From positions 1,550,001 through 1,614,000 of the forward strand of contig CM065653.1 of NCBI GenBank assembly GCA_033220425.1: 64,000 bases of DNA, written 5' to 3'. The notes beneath the pieces were generated by a model. That model was not told the DNA's origin. It worked only from the letters and a program-made list of their open reading frames with translations, and ran no database searches. The position numbers were made by a program, and so were the translations under genes. Shown piece by piece: positions 1-10,181 of this stretch (its first letter is position 1; every line of letters begins with the position of its first letter). This DNA comes from Lepraria neglecta (taxonomy: Eukaryota; Ascomycota; Lecanoromycetes; Lecanorales; Stereocaulaceae).

Positions 1-537
1 ATGCCGGAAGAGTTTGTCTCTGGCGATAGCTAGATGATCCTTTTTCCACGCTTTGAGGAGCTGGCCGTCCGTAGCTTTGGCGACATTTTCTTCTCCAAGC
101 TCCTTCACAGAGCGTTTAGGTAAGATGACCAGAGTCCAGAATTCCTCAATGAAATCCGCTTAGCTAAGCCACTCATTGTCCTCGCGGGCTTCCTTGATCT
201 GCTTTTGCTCTTCATTTTTCATGGCAGAGTTTCAGTCTGAGTCAATGACTTCTGTTGCCTTTTCCACCACTTTGGAGTTTTTTGTGGCTTTGTCCCCAAT
301 GAAAAGGTGATAATGCTATTGTTCCTTCAATTTTCTGACATCGGAGACTGTGGTCGAGCCTAAAGCAGTATTTGAATCGACCGCACTCCTACCCTTACTG
401 ATTCCCTTCTTAGGTTCCTTAGGCACCGTGATCCCTTCAAGCAACCTCAAATTTTCCTCCGTAAGCGGCTGCGGTGTGCTAGGTTCCTCAGCCTCAGTCT
501 TCGCCTTCTTCTCGCTACGCTCTCCAGTGTCTCTCAT
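1..537 (-). pseudogene. Decayed ORF of unknown family, running off the left edge
   Basis: On the minus strand one frame reads from a Met at 537 to the window edge, about 180 codons, broken only by three in-frame stops. The translation is charged and hydrophilic: it starts with an acidic, Lys/Glu-rich tail and continues through Lys/Glu-rich helical-looking stretches. That the same frame stays open between stops suggests a formerly coding sequence and not chance. I do not recognise the family and no domain is visible. All three stops could come from Gln or Arg codons by C-to-T change, which is inference. It may continue to the left of the window. Confidence 0.4.
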
Positions 538-1713
538 GACAAGTTCAAATTCAGTCTGCCATAACTCTCATTAGCCTATGCTAAAGCCCCACCTCAAAAT
601 GGGTATCCAAAGGGCGCTTACCTCTGACGGTAATTCCGAACATTTCCTCTTCTCACCCATATCGTGTGGATATCGTAGCCTCTTTGTATGAAGCTGAAAT
701 GGCAATGAAGCAATTGAAAAGGGCGGTGAAGGCCGGACGTCGGCGGAGCTGGGAAGGGATTTGATAATATAATTGGCTGCGTTTGTGGTTTGCCTGGAGT
801 GAATTGATTGTTCGCGTTACCCCTCAACGGGTGCTGTTGCGGTGTTCGCAGACAATTGAAGAAGCAAGTAAGAGGGCTACCGAAAATCGGAACAAACGTA
901 TGGTGCGGTTCGAGGCGGTCTGGTGGTGGTACAATTGGTACAATTGGCTGGGGGTTGCCTCGAGTGAAGTGACGGTTCGGGCTCCCCCTCAATGGATGTT
1001 TCCGCTGCTTCGTAAGCTTGCGTAGCTGGTGAAAGTACGCGAGAAGATTATTGAAGATTCAGCAGTATAGACGAATCGAAAAGAGCCGTGGTGGTTGTAC
1101 AATGGGAAAGTTTCGTGCGGAAAGTGAGGAACTCTTGCAGACGCGAATAAACAAAGCGCCAAGATTTCGCGGCTAATGTCCGAGGAGAGGCGGAGTTAAG
1201 GGCTAGGGCTTTGGACTTTGGAGCAGAGGAGGGTTTGAGCTGTCATGCATTAGTAGAGGAGGATGTTAATGTGCAGTATATGAATGATGGGAGGGTGCTT
1301 GTGATGTGCTAGAGCCATGGGGGTTGGCTCTCATGGTTTTTGTTTTCAAGAGGCGATGTTCCTCGATAAATTCACAACATCTACAAGCTATCTGCTACCT
1401 AGTTATCACACATAGGCAATCTCTCCTCCTCTGGTGCTGTATTCCCGAGGGTAGATCCCCAAATTTGTAGAAGCTGTCGAAGTTTGCTTTGAAAACGAGT
1501 ATCCGGGCTATTTGAGTCTCTCTTCTCCCTTTCGATGTCCAATAAGCTCGAAGTAGCTTTCAGGTGCCTCTGAAGCTTGCGAGCTCACGGCCCTTCCTGC
1601 CCATGAATATCTTATAAACCCTGTCCTGCTTCAAGCAAAGCTAAGGCTTGCTGCTTTAATACCTTCCTGGGCATGCATGCAAATGTTGGTTGTGATGCGT
1701 GTCGAAAGGCGCC
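538..1713. other. Gene-poor stretch with a short imperfect direct repeat
   Basis: No recognisable gene is present; the open frames here are short and low-complexity. Two imperfect copies of a roughly 70-bp segment lie at about 777-850 and 947-1016, sharing AATTGGCTG, GAGTGAA and CCCCCTCAA-like blocks and spaced about 170 bp apart. The part nearest 1714 should hold the 3' UTR of PTA1. Confidence 0.4.
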
Positions 1714-4410
1714 TCATCCAGCCGCAGCAACCGGCAAGCCTTCCTGCTTCGTCTCCATCTGATCGCCTCCAGTTGAGGACGAAGTATGCGTTAATGTCGA
1801 CGGCGGAGGACTTTTGATGTCTTCGGGCTTTCCCCCGTTGATACTTGGCGCCGTGCTCGGCTTGACTTCTGATATGAGGACTTGCGGTCGCCATTTAGCA
1901 AGGTGCTTAGCAGCCGGAGCTTTGACGTCGTCATCTACAAGAAGCGATTAGTAAGGTATTAAAAAGCGATTGACTTGAAGGGTTTCCTTACAATTACGCC
2001 ATAGATCCTCGAGTGCATCGATAGCTATGTCTCGAGCCGGCGGTTTCATCATGATCAGATACCTGGCATTGCGTCAGTTTCTCATTCAGATCCATACATT
2101 TATGACGGGAAGACCTACAGCAGTGTGTTCACCGCTAGCTGCACCCTCTCCGGATCCCTCGCGAGCCCTTTCACCCTCACAAGTACCCTCTCATTAACCT
2201 CTGGTATTTCCGACAGGAATCTGATCAACAGCTTGTCCTTCGCATCCAGATATGGTATGATGCCATCCAGGACCCTCAACATCCAATACTCATAATGCTG
2301 CTTCGGCTGTGGTAAGCTCTCGCCCTCTTTTGAATTGTTGGCAGCTTGATTCTGTATCCGGTCACTGAACCACTCCTCGTTCAGCCACGCGATGGCTATC
2401 CCAATCCTAGCTCTGAAATCCTCAATGATATGCTTCCAGAGGTTCTCCCGGATTGCATCGCTGAGGCTGGATCCGGGACCCCCCTTCTTGACGAGAGCTT
2501 TCGAGCCCTCTTCCTCATCACTCTCATCGTCCAATCCGGCTGAAGCCCTTGTCGCCAACCTCGTAATGACCGTAACCCAGGCTTCCTTATCGTAGTTGCT
2601 GCCTGCCAGTCTATTCAAACCAGGTTTCTGCCTCTTCAAAGCCGAAGGCTCTTCTAGACTATTCATCTTGTCGAATACCTTGGTGATAACACCTTTCCCT
2701 ATCTGTTCTGTCTCCTCCGCTGTCAAAGGCGGCGGTTGTGGAAGCTTGAAGGGCCCAAGTGCCAAGTCCGTGGGCATCTGCAGTGAGTCTTCTGGCGGGA
2801 GGGCGTCTGCTTTGTTGATGATCTGTTCTCTGTCTTCGCTTGGCTCAAAGTCCGGTTCGTAGTCCTCCTCATCGTCTCCTAGAGCACCCACTTGAGGCAA
2901 GTTTCGATTTGGGCTGATGAGGGAAAGGTAGCGAGCTCGGACGTGGTTGATTGCTTCGGTTAATGCTTGTTGGTCGACGCGCGCAAGTACTGGTAGTGTT
3001 ATATTGACCATCAATTGCGGTGGTAGGGATGTCACGTCGAAGTTTGCAAGTTCTTGGTCGGTCGTCAGTGTAAAGAGTTGCTTGAAGCTATTGGGTCCGG
3101 GTGGAAGAGCCGGAATGTTGGACGGTCTTCTGGGCGGTAGCTCAGCATCAAGGCGTCTTCGTTTGGTGTTGTCGAGGCCGTCTGTAGGTTCGCTGGGGAA
3201 TACCCGCTTACGACTGCCTTCATCAAAGATGTCCTGACGAAGCTGGGTAAAGCGGTCAACATATGCTTTTATACGGCCTGCGAATGGCCCATTCTCGTTT
3301 CTAGATATCCAATCAGTCATCCTAACACTCCAATACAATTACTAATGTATGCATACCTCCGATACATATTCATGAGCAGCGCCCTCGTAGTCCTCTCCAT
3401 AGACTTGACCTGGACCTTAGCCTTGGGAGTCATGGGCGAGTTGGCTTGCTTGAGTGGATTGAAATTCAAAATCGCAGATATGATCTTATTGGAGATGGAC
3501 TGGCGTGTTCGCAGGAGCATGCCGAGACAGTTTAGGGTGGCGTCGACCAATACAGCATCACTGAGAGTATGGCATTAGGGGATGGCTTTTACGTCTACGC
3601 TTTGGATTTACGTACCTGTGGTCCTCCTGGAAGACGTTGAGAAGTCTGTCGAGTAGCCCCGATGCTTCTGGCTCCAGCTTCGATGGTGGTATCATTGGGT
3701 GGTCTCGAGGGACTATGGCAAGGGAGATTTCGTTCTGCTCAGGTCGCTGTATGTGGGAGTTAGTAGACACCCTCCACCGGATATTTAATTGAGTCTTACG
3801 CACCCTTGGATCTGCAATTACCCCGGGCGTCTGCACCTGGATGATCTTCTGTACGAACTTGATGCAGCATATTCTAACCCCTGCAGGCCCGGTATCCCAT
3901 CTCTTGAGTACATTCTGCTTAATCGAGGCCATCTGGTTCCATATTGGCACGTCATGCGGATTTGCAACACTAATGAGAAAGGAAACGTAAGACAAGCTCT
4001 TTCTGTACAGTCTATCGGACGCGTCTACTCATAGGCACCCTCGGGGCCTGACTACGATATGGATGCAGGAAGTACACGTACATGTAGTGGAACACTAAGC
4101 CGTATATGCTTGCAGCAGTCTGCACAATACTCTTAACCACCGCGGCGTCCTCCCCAGGTATTTCCAGTAGATCTTTCAGCGTGCCTAGCACACCTACCGC
4201 TGAATCCTCTTTCTGTCTTGGTGGGAAAACAGGGCTTGAGAATGTCTCTGAAAGGAATTCTGCGCCCCATCGTCGTAGCTCGAGTCGGGCATTAGCTCCG
4301 ACTATGGGCAGGATTCCTGACACGATCTGAGGGTATAGGCCTGGGTCTTTGAGGACAATTTGACGTGCAGATTCGAGTTGGGTGAGCTGGTCTTGGAGGG
4401 CAACTGCCAT
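1714..4410 (-). CDS. PTA1: Pta1/symplekin, mRNA cleavage and polyadenylation factor subunit
   Basis: This is the scaffold subunit of the nuclear cleavage and polyadenylation factor that couples pre-mRNA 3'-end cleavage to poly(A) addition. The ATG at 4410 opens the typical N-terminal helical-repeat segment with LESARQIVLKDPGLYPQIV. Downstream exons carry the family blocks QMASIKQNVLKRWDTGPAGV, VQTPGVIADPR and RPEQNEISLAIVPRDHP. The large exon (3338-2115 frame) holds the symplekin middle region, and two short 3' exons add LIMMKPPARDIAIDALEDLW and a Ser/Pro/Thr-rich tail ending at a TGA at 1714-1716. I infer six introns of about 50-75 nt, all with GT..AG ends and matching phase, giving about 790 residues. 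No lesion is seen. Identification is firm; the exact 3' exons are hand-made. Confidence 0.9.
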
Positions 4411-4745
4411 GGTGAAAGTGTGGGCAGACGGTGGACGTGTAATGAGGAAGGGTATCGGCTCTACTACAAATGAATTGTCGTCCTGACGCCTGTGTGGAAT
4501 GGAAGCTAGCTAAGGTGACACGGGCAAACCAAGGCAGTGAACGTGTTGATGACAGATAGAGAAGGGCAAGAAGTGAATGGATCGTATCTACGACATTGTG
4601 TGAAGAGGAAAGATTGTCGATGATGTCGAGAGTAGAACAAAGCTCCTGCGTCAACGTCGATCATTTTTCGCGCTAGTGACTATTCTACCCGCGAGAGCCT
4701 CGCGAAATCGTCATTCAACGAGCATTGTCTACACCACCAATCACA
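4411..4745. promoter_or_regulatory. Divergent promoter between PTA1 and COA3
   Basis: A 335-bp intergenic segment separates the two start codons, so both genes must take their 5' UTRs and core promoters from it. No specific operator could be read. The COA3 start sits in a good fungal context (CACAATGGC). Confidence 0.5.
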
Positions 4746-5170
4746 ATGGCTATGTAAGCTCCTCGTATCTTCTGACTACGTGCGCTTGCTAATATCACCA
4801 CCAGAATCCCCCGCTCCACTTACTACGATAAACACTACCGCCAAACCGCCGCCTTAATCCGTGCCCGCCAACCCTACCTCGTCCGCAACATCTTCACTGG
4901 TCTTGGTCTATGTGGTTTTGTCATTGGCGTTTGTGCGTTTTACCCTCTAGATTCCGCATTCACACCTTCAAGGACAAGAGCAGAGCTGATGCAGGCTGTC
5001 CATTTCATGTAGACTCATGGACAATCAACGCCGTAGCACAAGATGATTTCTCCGACGTCCCCATTCCAGATGCTCCAGCGCAAGCTCCGCACACGCCGCA
5101 TACGGGGGTTGAGAAGGCGGGGAGCGAGGCGGAGTTGAATCAGCGGAGGGACGAGACGCTGAAGCGGTGA
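4746..5170 (+). CDS. COA3: Cytochrome c oxidase assembly factor Coa3
   Basis: A 97-residue mitochondrial inner-membrane protein needed to couple Cox1 synthesis to complex IV assembly. Three exons join at 4746-4753, 4805-4932 and 5013-5170, with a total length divisible by three. The N-terminus has the family block IPRSTYYDKHYRQTAALIRA followed by QPYLVRNIFTG, one transmembrane helix (GLGLCGFVIGVYSW), then the hallmark VAQDDFSDVPIPDAP. The second intron ends at TAG just before ACTCATGG, which restores the frame into that motif. The C-terminal tail is polar. It is divergent from PTA1. No defect is seen. Confidence 0.9.
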
Positions 5171-5620
5171 TGCGGTATGGGGAGGATTGGAAGAAAAGGA
5201 GATATGGTGTTGAAGCAATGATACCTATGCATTGTCCTGGCGTTTGAGGTGTGTCAATCTTGAAGAGCTTGAGATAAGCGATGAGTACATGTTTTCCACT
5301 CTGGCCAGCTACAGCCATACACATTGGATCGACAGGGAGAATGGCGTCCAGTTACAGTGGAGAGGCAGCGCGAAAGACCAATTGCAGTCCCAGATCCCAA
5401 CTGAGATGAGGATTTGTACAACATTATATTATCCAGACTTGCTATATACAACGTGTTGTACACCAGCATACTAGTACAAGGATATCTTCCCCCACAGCCA
5501 AAACCAGATCCAATCTCTTGATACAAAAGCTCTCCTCCAAAAAATACAAAGCGTATGGTCTCATGATAATTCAAAGCTCGCCCTCCGATTTTATGCAAAC
5601 ATCCCACTCGACTCTGTTCT

Positions 5621-6306
5621 CTAGTAAACAGCCACCACTGCAATCATCATAGCGACCAACCTCCCTTGCACAACCAAAACATTTGCTCCACTCGATGGCG
5701 CCGGTGGAGCAGTCGTTGCCCCAGTCGCGCTCCTAGTCGACGAAGAGGACGAACTGGAAGTAGTAGATCCAGTCATGGTCGAGCTCTTTGAGCTGGCAGA
5801 TTTAGAGCTCGCTGTGGAAGCGGTGGACCCCGATGCAGTGGAGGCGGAGGTGATAGATACGCTCGCGCTGCTCGTGATAGATTCAACCGTGTTGGTGCTC
5901 TCGACAACGAATTGAGGCGTGTAATTCGTATCGTTTGTCTTGTCATCAGAGATTTCGATCGTGTAGTCGGAGTTGCGGGTGGTGTCTGAAGGGAGTGTGA
6001 ATGTGTAGCTGCCGCTGTTATCGATGCCGGCTAGAATACATGAATCAGTCGCGCGCAATGGGAAATCGAGCATGAAGGAGGATACTTACATGCGATTACC
6101 ATGTCCGTTTTTAGATCGCTGCTTGCGCCACTGCGCAGCGTCAGGGTAATTGGCCCTGGGGTGGTCGGCTTCCAGGTCAGAGTGGCGGGTTTGCCGGCTG
6201 TGACCATAAAGGGCCCGTTGACGTTGGGAGGGTTCTGATCGGAGCTTCCTTGCGCGGCGACTGCTGCGATTAGGCAGGCCAGGGCAGAGAAGGGTGCGAG
6301 ACGCAT
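5621..6306 (-). CDS. Ser/Thr-rich GPI-anchored extracellular protein, Kre9/Knh1-like N-terminal domain
   Basis: About 208 residues. Residues 1-18 are a signal peptide (MRLAPFSALACLIAAVAAQG). Residues about 28-110 form a single Kre9/Knh1-type beta domain with the typical opening PFMVTAGKPATLTW, the LTLRSG strand and the IDNSGSYTFTLP strand. A Ser/Thr-rich, probably O-mannosylated stalk follows. The C-terminus SSGANVLVVQGRLVAMMIAV looks like a GPI attachment signal. One intron interrupts the gene after MVIA (GTAAGT..CTAG). Family members are cell-wall or plasma-membrane surface proteins of unknown biochemical role. The gene looks intact. Confidence 0.8.
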
Positions 6307-7229
6307 GGTGGCTGTATTAGATATTGTTATAGGAGCGGGTGGCGAAGGAACGCGACTTGTGGATTGAAATGGCAGCTAGTTACTCAATGAAACATATAAG
6401 ATAGAAGCCGGAGCAATTATATACGTGTAGGAAATGATAAGTATACAGAAGGAATGACGATGAAGCGAGAAAGGAAATTGTGGGGACCATGGTGTCTTAT
6501 AATTATCGTCAGGGCTGAGATGCGCCGCGGGCTGTTCCTTCTAGGGTTGAAATCCCGGCTCGAAGGACCAGATCCAGCGTCAGCCCCCTGCCAAGCTTGC
6601 CAAGGGTCCAAATCCTTCAGCTCTGCCGGTACTTTCCGTTTAGGCGAAAGGCTGAACATGTTGCTTCGTACAATGCGTATATTTAGTTAATTTAAGGAGC
6701 GATGGACTTATGTTCATGCCTCAAGAATAGGGATGTTCCGCAGCTCTTCCAGGCAGCTGAAATTTTAATCTCAATGCCTTCCAGGCTTCATGGCGACGAG
6801 AATCGTCATGTCGCTAGATACTGCCCCAATCATCTTCCATCAGCACCGCACCCGAATCAGCGGAGGTTGGTATGGGAACTCTTTCCGAAGAAGATGCCCA
6901 TATACTCAACCTGCTCGCTTGCCTCAAAGGCGACAAGGCTCTCATCCTCCCTTGTCGAAAGGACCAGTTGCCCAAAGAACTGTCGTTTGTAGCTCCATCC
7001 TCAATTACGTACCCCCACACTTACCTACCAGTCCAAGCCAACGGTTTTCTTGTCATAGATGTCCTCCATGAAGGTGACCCGCGAATTCACTTGACTACGG
7101 AAGTCCGTTCCCACGCCTGCAATGTAGTCCTCTAAGGCTTCGTTCCACGAGGTTCCAGGCTTGTCGAGGTCTTGGACAGATTCAGATATGTCATGATCTT
7201 AACCAGGTTCAGAAACATCGAGCACTTTC
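6307..7229. other. Gene-poor stretch with possible coding relics
   Basis: No intact gene. On the minus strand around 7240-6830 there are runs of protein-like sequence (for example WNEALEDYIAGVGTDF and RQFFGQLVLSTREDESL) interrupted by stops. These could be the far 3' part of the Clr5-type relic next door or another decayed gene. I cannot assign a family. Confidence 0.3.
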
Positions 7230-8470
7230 TCAGCGGCAAACCTGTCCATTCTTCGAAATACGTTTGCCGTTTGCATGCCAAGTCCACGGGCTACACAATT
7301 CTCCGCTAGGTCTATCAACGCTTCTCCTGATGTGATCAAATTCGCATGAGCTCAAACAAGTTCTCAGATCTGTAAGCTTAGGGGACCATTGTTTCAGAAG
7401 AGGGATCAGATTTTCGGTTAGGCTCTTACTCTGCCTGAATCTTGCCATCATCTCGTACATAAAGCACGCTCTCAAAGCTACCTGCTCGATTTTCACTGAA
7501 GGCATGGCCTTTGCCGACCACAATGAATGCATTTCTGCTAGCAAGCAATTCAGGGGCTTTTCGATAGCCCCTAGTTTGTAACGCCCTCGAGTGCGCTCGG
7601 TTTGGATGATGTACACATCCCTGATCCACGATTCGATGTCGATGTACCCTTCGTCAATTAGGGGGGAAGGAATGAATCTTGTTGGAAAGCCGTGAGCGTT
7701 ACTAATGCCCCGTACAATTGACATGAGAAGGTTGTCTATCCAAAGTCGTTCGGGGTCGAGAATGAATGGTCCGTGGAGGTCAAACTAGGGCTTGCACATC
7801 GGCCTACCATTCACCACCATATATGCGAAAAACGGGAGAGCTGGGTTGTGATCGGCGACCGATGATGCTGAACAATCCAAAGACACGGGCGAGGCGATAG
7901 AGCTGTCAACGAGGGCTGACGGTGTGTAACAGCTCAGGCCCGTAGGCGTAGTTGCGAAGTTTGGTAAGCGCCAAAATAGATCATTTTCTCTCCAGACATC
8001 ACGTACAACAGTCACACAACTCAGCTTGATCATCTGCCTTTCTCCTCTTCCGGAACCGGTCAATCTTCGAGTCGTCGACCTCCATACCTCGTAATCTGAA
8101 GGCGATCTCCTTTTCTAAATATTCTCGTTTTCGTTTCTTCCTGATCATGGCTTTGTATTCCGAAACCCTGATGCGTTTGTGGTCGAGCTTCCATTCCTTG
8201 AGCTTCTTCTTGTACTGATTTTGCCTGCATGAAACTCATCAAACCCGGTTTCGGCTATCCACAACGATCAAAGCACTTAGTGGCTTACGTCGCTTTGAAG
8301 TGATGTTCATCCTCCATGATTTTCATCACGTCCTTTAATCGCTTTGACACATATAGGCCGGCAATGGTAGCCTTGCGGCTGTCCTAATCTTCGGGGCATT
8401 GTGGTTGAAAGGGTCTGTTTGGCTGCTGTACATCCATATCGCGAAGATCGAATTCGGCAAGGTAGTGAAA
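7230..8470 (-). pseudogene. Broken Clr5-domain gene
   Basis: On the minus strand near 8390-8290 the frame reads PED, a stop, then DSRKATIAGLYVSKRLKDVM and KIMEDEHHFKAT. After a short intron it continues with QNQYKKKLKEWKLDHKRI and a basic segment. This is the fungal Clr5 domain (PF14420), a short helical DNA-binding-like module at the N-terminus of many Pezizomycotina proteins. The stop at 8384-8386 sits where the family has Trp. Further 3', protein-like sequence continues in shifted frames with several stops, then a clean stretch (7724-7230) containing IDIESWIRDVYIIQTERTRG and LLAEMHSLWSAKAMPS, which looks like the downstream part of the same protein. I see at least one nonsense change and two frame changes, so it is probably dead. 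Confidence 0.6.
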
Positions 8471-8499
8471 ATGGGTGCATATGGGTTTCAAACATCAAT

Positions 8500-9360
8500 C
8501 AATGAATGAACACCCCAATGGAGAATGTTTCAGAGCCGTGCGCTTCCTTTGCCCACGAGGTCAGACCAAGGTAGGCTTTGCTCAGTAAAGAAGGAAACAA
8601 TGTGGAAGGAAGTTCGAGGAGGAAAGCGAGGGTTGAAGTAGAAAAACGAGGGTTTGGCAAAATCAGGCAGACGGCTCCCGCGCCGAGTTGGGTCAGCCAC
8701 GCTATCTGGCGCCACTGGTAGAAAACAAGTTCCTCGCATGAAGGATCGACTCTACATTTCCCTAAGGCTCGCGAAGAATCCGGCCGCGTCCACCAAACTC
8801 ATTAGCCAGTCAGATGGCAGCAAGACAGGTTCCATGCATAAGAGTTGCTTTTCTGGAACGCTGCCCTGCCATGGGCTCCAGGGAATGTTTTGCTACATCC
8901 ATCATTGGCGGCGGGTTAGCACAAGTTCCGTGCACAGATCGCGCACGCAATGGGATGCGGTCCCGCAATCAGTCAATGGCTGAACGCTTACAGCATCGAC
9001 TATGGCCACCTGAGGAATAGACCGCTGGGTTTGGAAGGGAATAATTTGGAGATCGGACAGCTCTTATGCCTAGCTTGCCTTGAATTATTCCGCTTGGAGT
9101 CGTTTGCGCAAGTTCCTGTCAGCTTTTTTTTTTTTGGGGGGTTTTTTTTGGCAAATAGTCAATATGGGACGAGGCGTATACGATACCACAGGCGTACCCA
9201 AGCCCAGAGGATGCCCCTCAATTATAAAAGCCAGCGTGCCTGACTTCGAAAAAGGCATTTTCTTTTCATAGAAATAATCCCCTCAAGTAGAGTCACTTGG
9301 TTCCAGACCCCATGTACGTATCCTTTGGATATCCTTTCTCGAGCCCAAACCTCCTCGACA
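8500..9360. other. Intergenic, no gene seen
   Basis: Only short, composition-driven open frames are present. A T/G homopolymer tract lies at about 9123-9149. The 3' part should contain the promoter of the small gene starting at 9361. Confidence 0.4.
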
Positions 9361-9867
9361 ATGAATCAAGCTTACGGACTGGTTAGAAAATCCCGCGCTG
9401 GTGCCACAGACCAACAGGCAACCACGACGTCGAGCAAGGAAGATAAGAAAGAGGTAATTCATCCACGGCCGTCGGCTGATAATTTGTATACTGATGACAT
9501 GCCTGAATTATAGGAGATGATGGCACTAAAGGCAGAGCCAAAAATGCAGAAATATGACCATAGCACCAGTGGAAAGGAGCTCAGGCAATCCGACAAGGCC
9601 TCACGCAGTTCTGCTTTGTCGAAGAGCACTCGCTTCGCCTCTGTCTCGTCCAGCTCTGCAAGCGGGCTCGAAAATTCGCCTCCTCCGAACAGTCCGCAGG
9701 GACCATCATATGCAATCCAGCGATGGCTGGGTCAGGTCCCAGAAGAAGAGCCGTGGAGGCCTGACATGGAATTGCAAAGCCATGGTCTCGGCAAGAAACA
9801 GGTAGCAGGATCATTGAACAACAACAATGGAGACAAGGACAAGAACGACGCTGGGTCTAAGCGCTAG
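9361..9867 (+). CDS. Small Ser-rich hypothetical protein
   Basis: Two exons (9361-9453 and 9514-9867) joined across a 60-nt intron with GTAATT..TTATAG ends keep the frame and give 148 residues. The protein is hydrophilic and Ser/Lys-rich, with a Ser run (ASVSSSSASGLENS), one short structured-looking block (YAIQRWLGQVPEEEPWRPDM) and a basic C-terminus. There is no signal peptide or membrane helix. I do not recognise it. The clean splice and full-length frame support a real gene, but this is modest evidence. Confidence 0.5.
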
Positions 9868-10181
9868 GGTGCTGGACGGATCTCGAAGTCATGTTATAAG
9901 GTTGAATGTCACAATTTCCATAACGACGGCAAGCATCAATGTGCCGAGAGGATTTCTTTTCAAGATATATGATATTTGGTAATATGTTCACTCTTTAGAT
10001 GGCAGAAGGAATTTGCGATCCAGTTCAATACATTCATAATTCATAGCAAGGACATGTCTGAACCGTGAAGAAATACGTGACGAATATAACCAGCCTGCCA
10101 GAATCCAAAAGCACTCATTCAACTGTGGAAGGACGAGAGTAACAACACCAAGAATTCAGGGGCAAGAAAACACCTTACAGA
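9868..10181. other. Convergent 3' intergenic spacer
   Basis: A short A/T-leaning spacer between the 3' ends of the small plus-strand gene and the minus-strand ankyrin gene. It holds no open frame of note and presumably carries both 3' UTRs. Confidence 0.5.

Noticed and set aside
618-992. A 124-residue minus-strand ORF
   Set aside because: Pro/His-rich composition, no domain, and it overlaps the direct repeat; best seen as chance.
9123-9149. Homopolymer tract as the poly-A tail of a retroposed gene
   Set aside because: It is T/G-mixed, has no target duplication and no adjacent processed gene.
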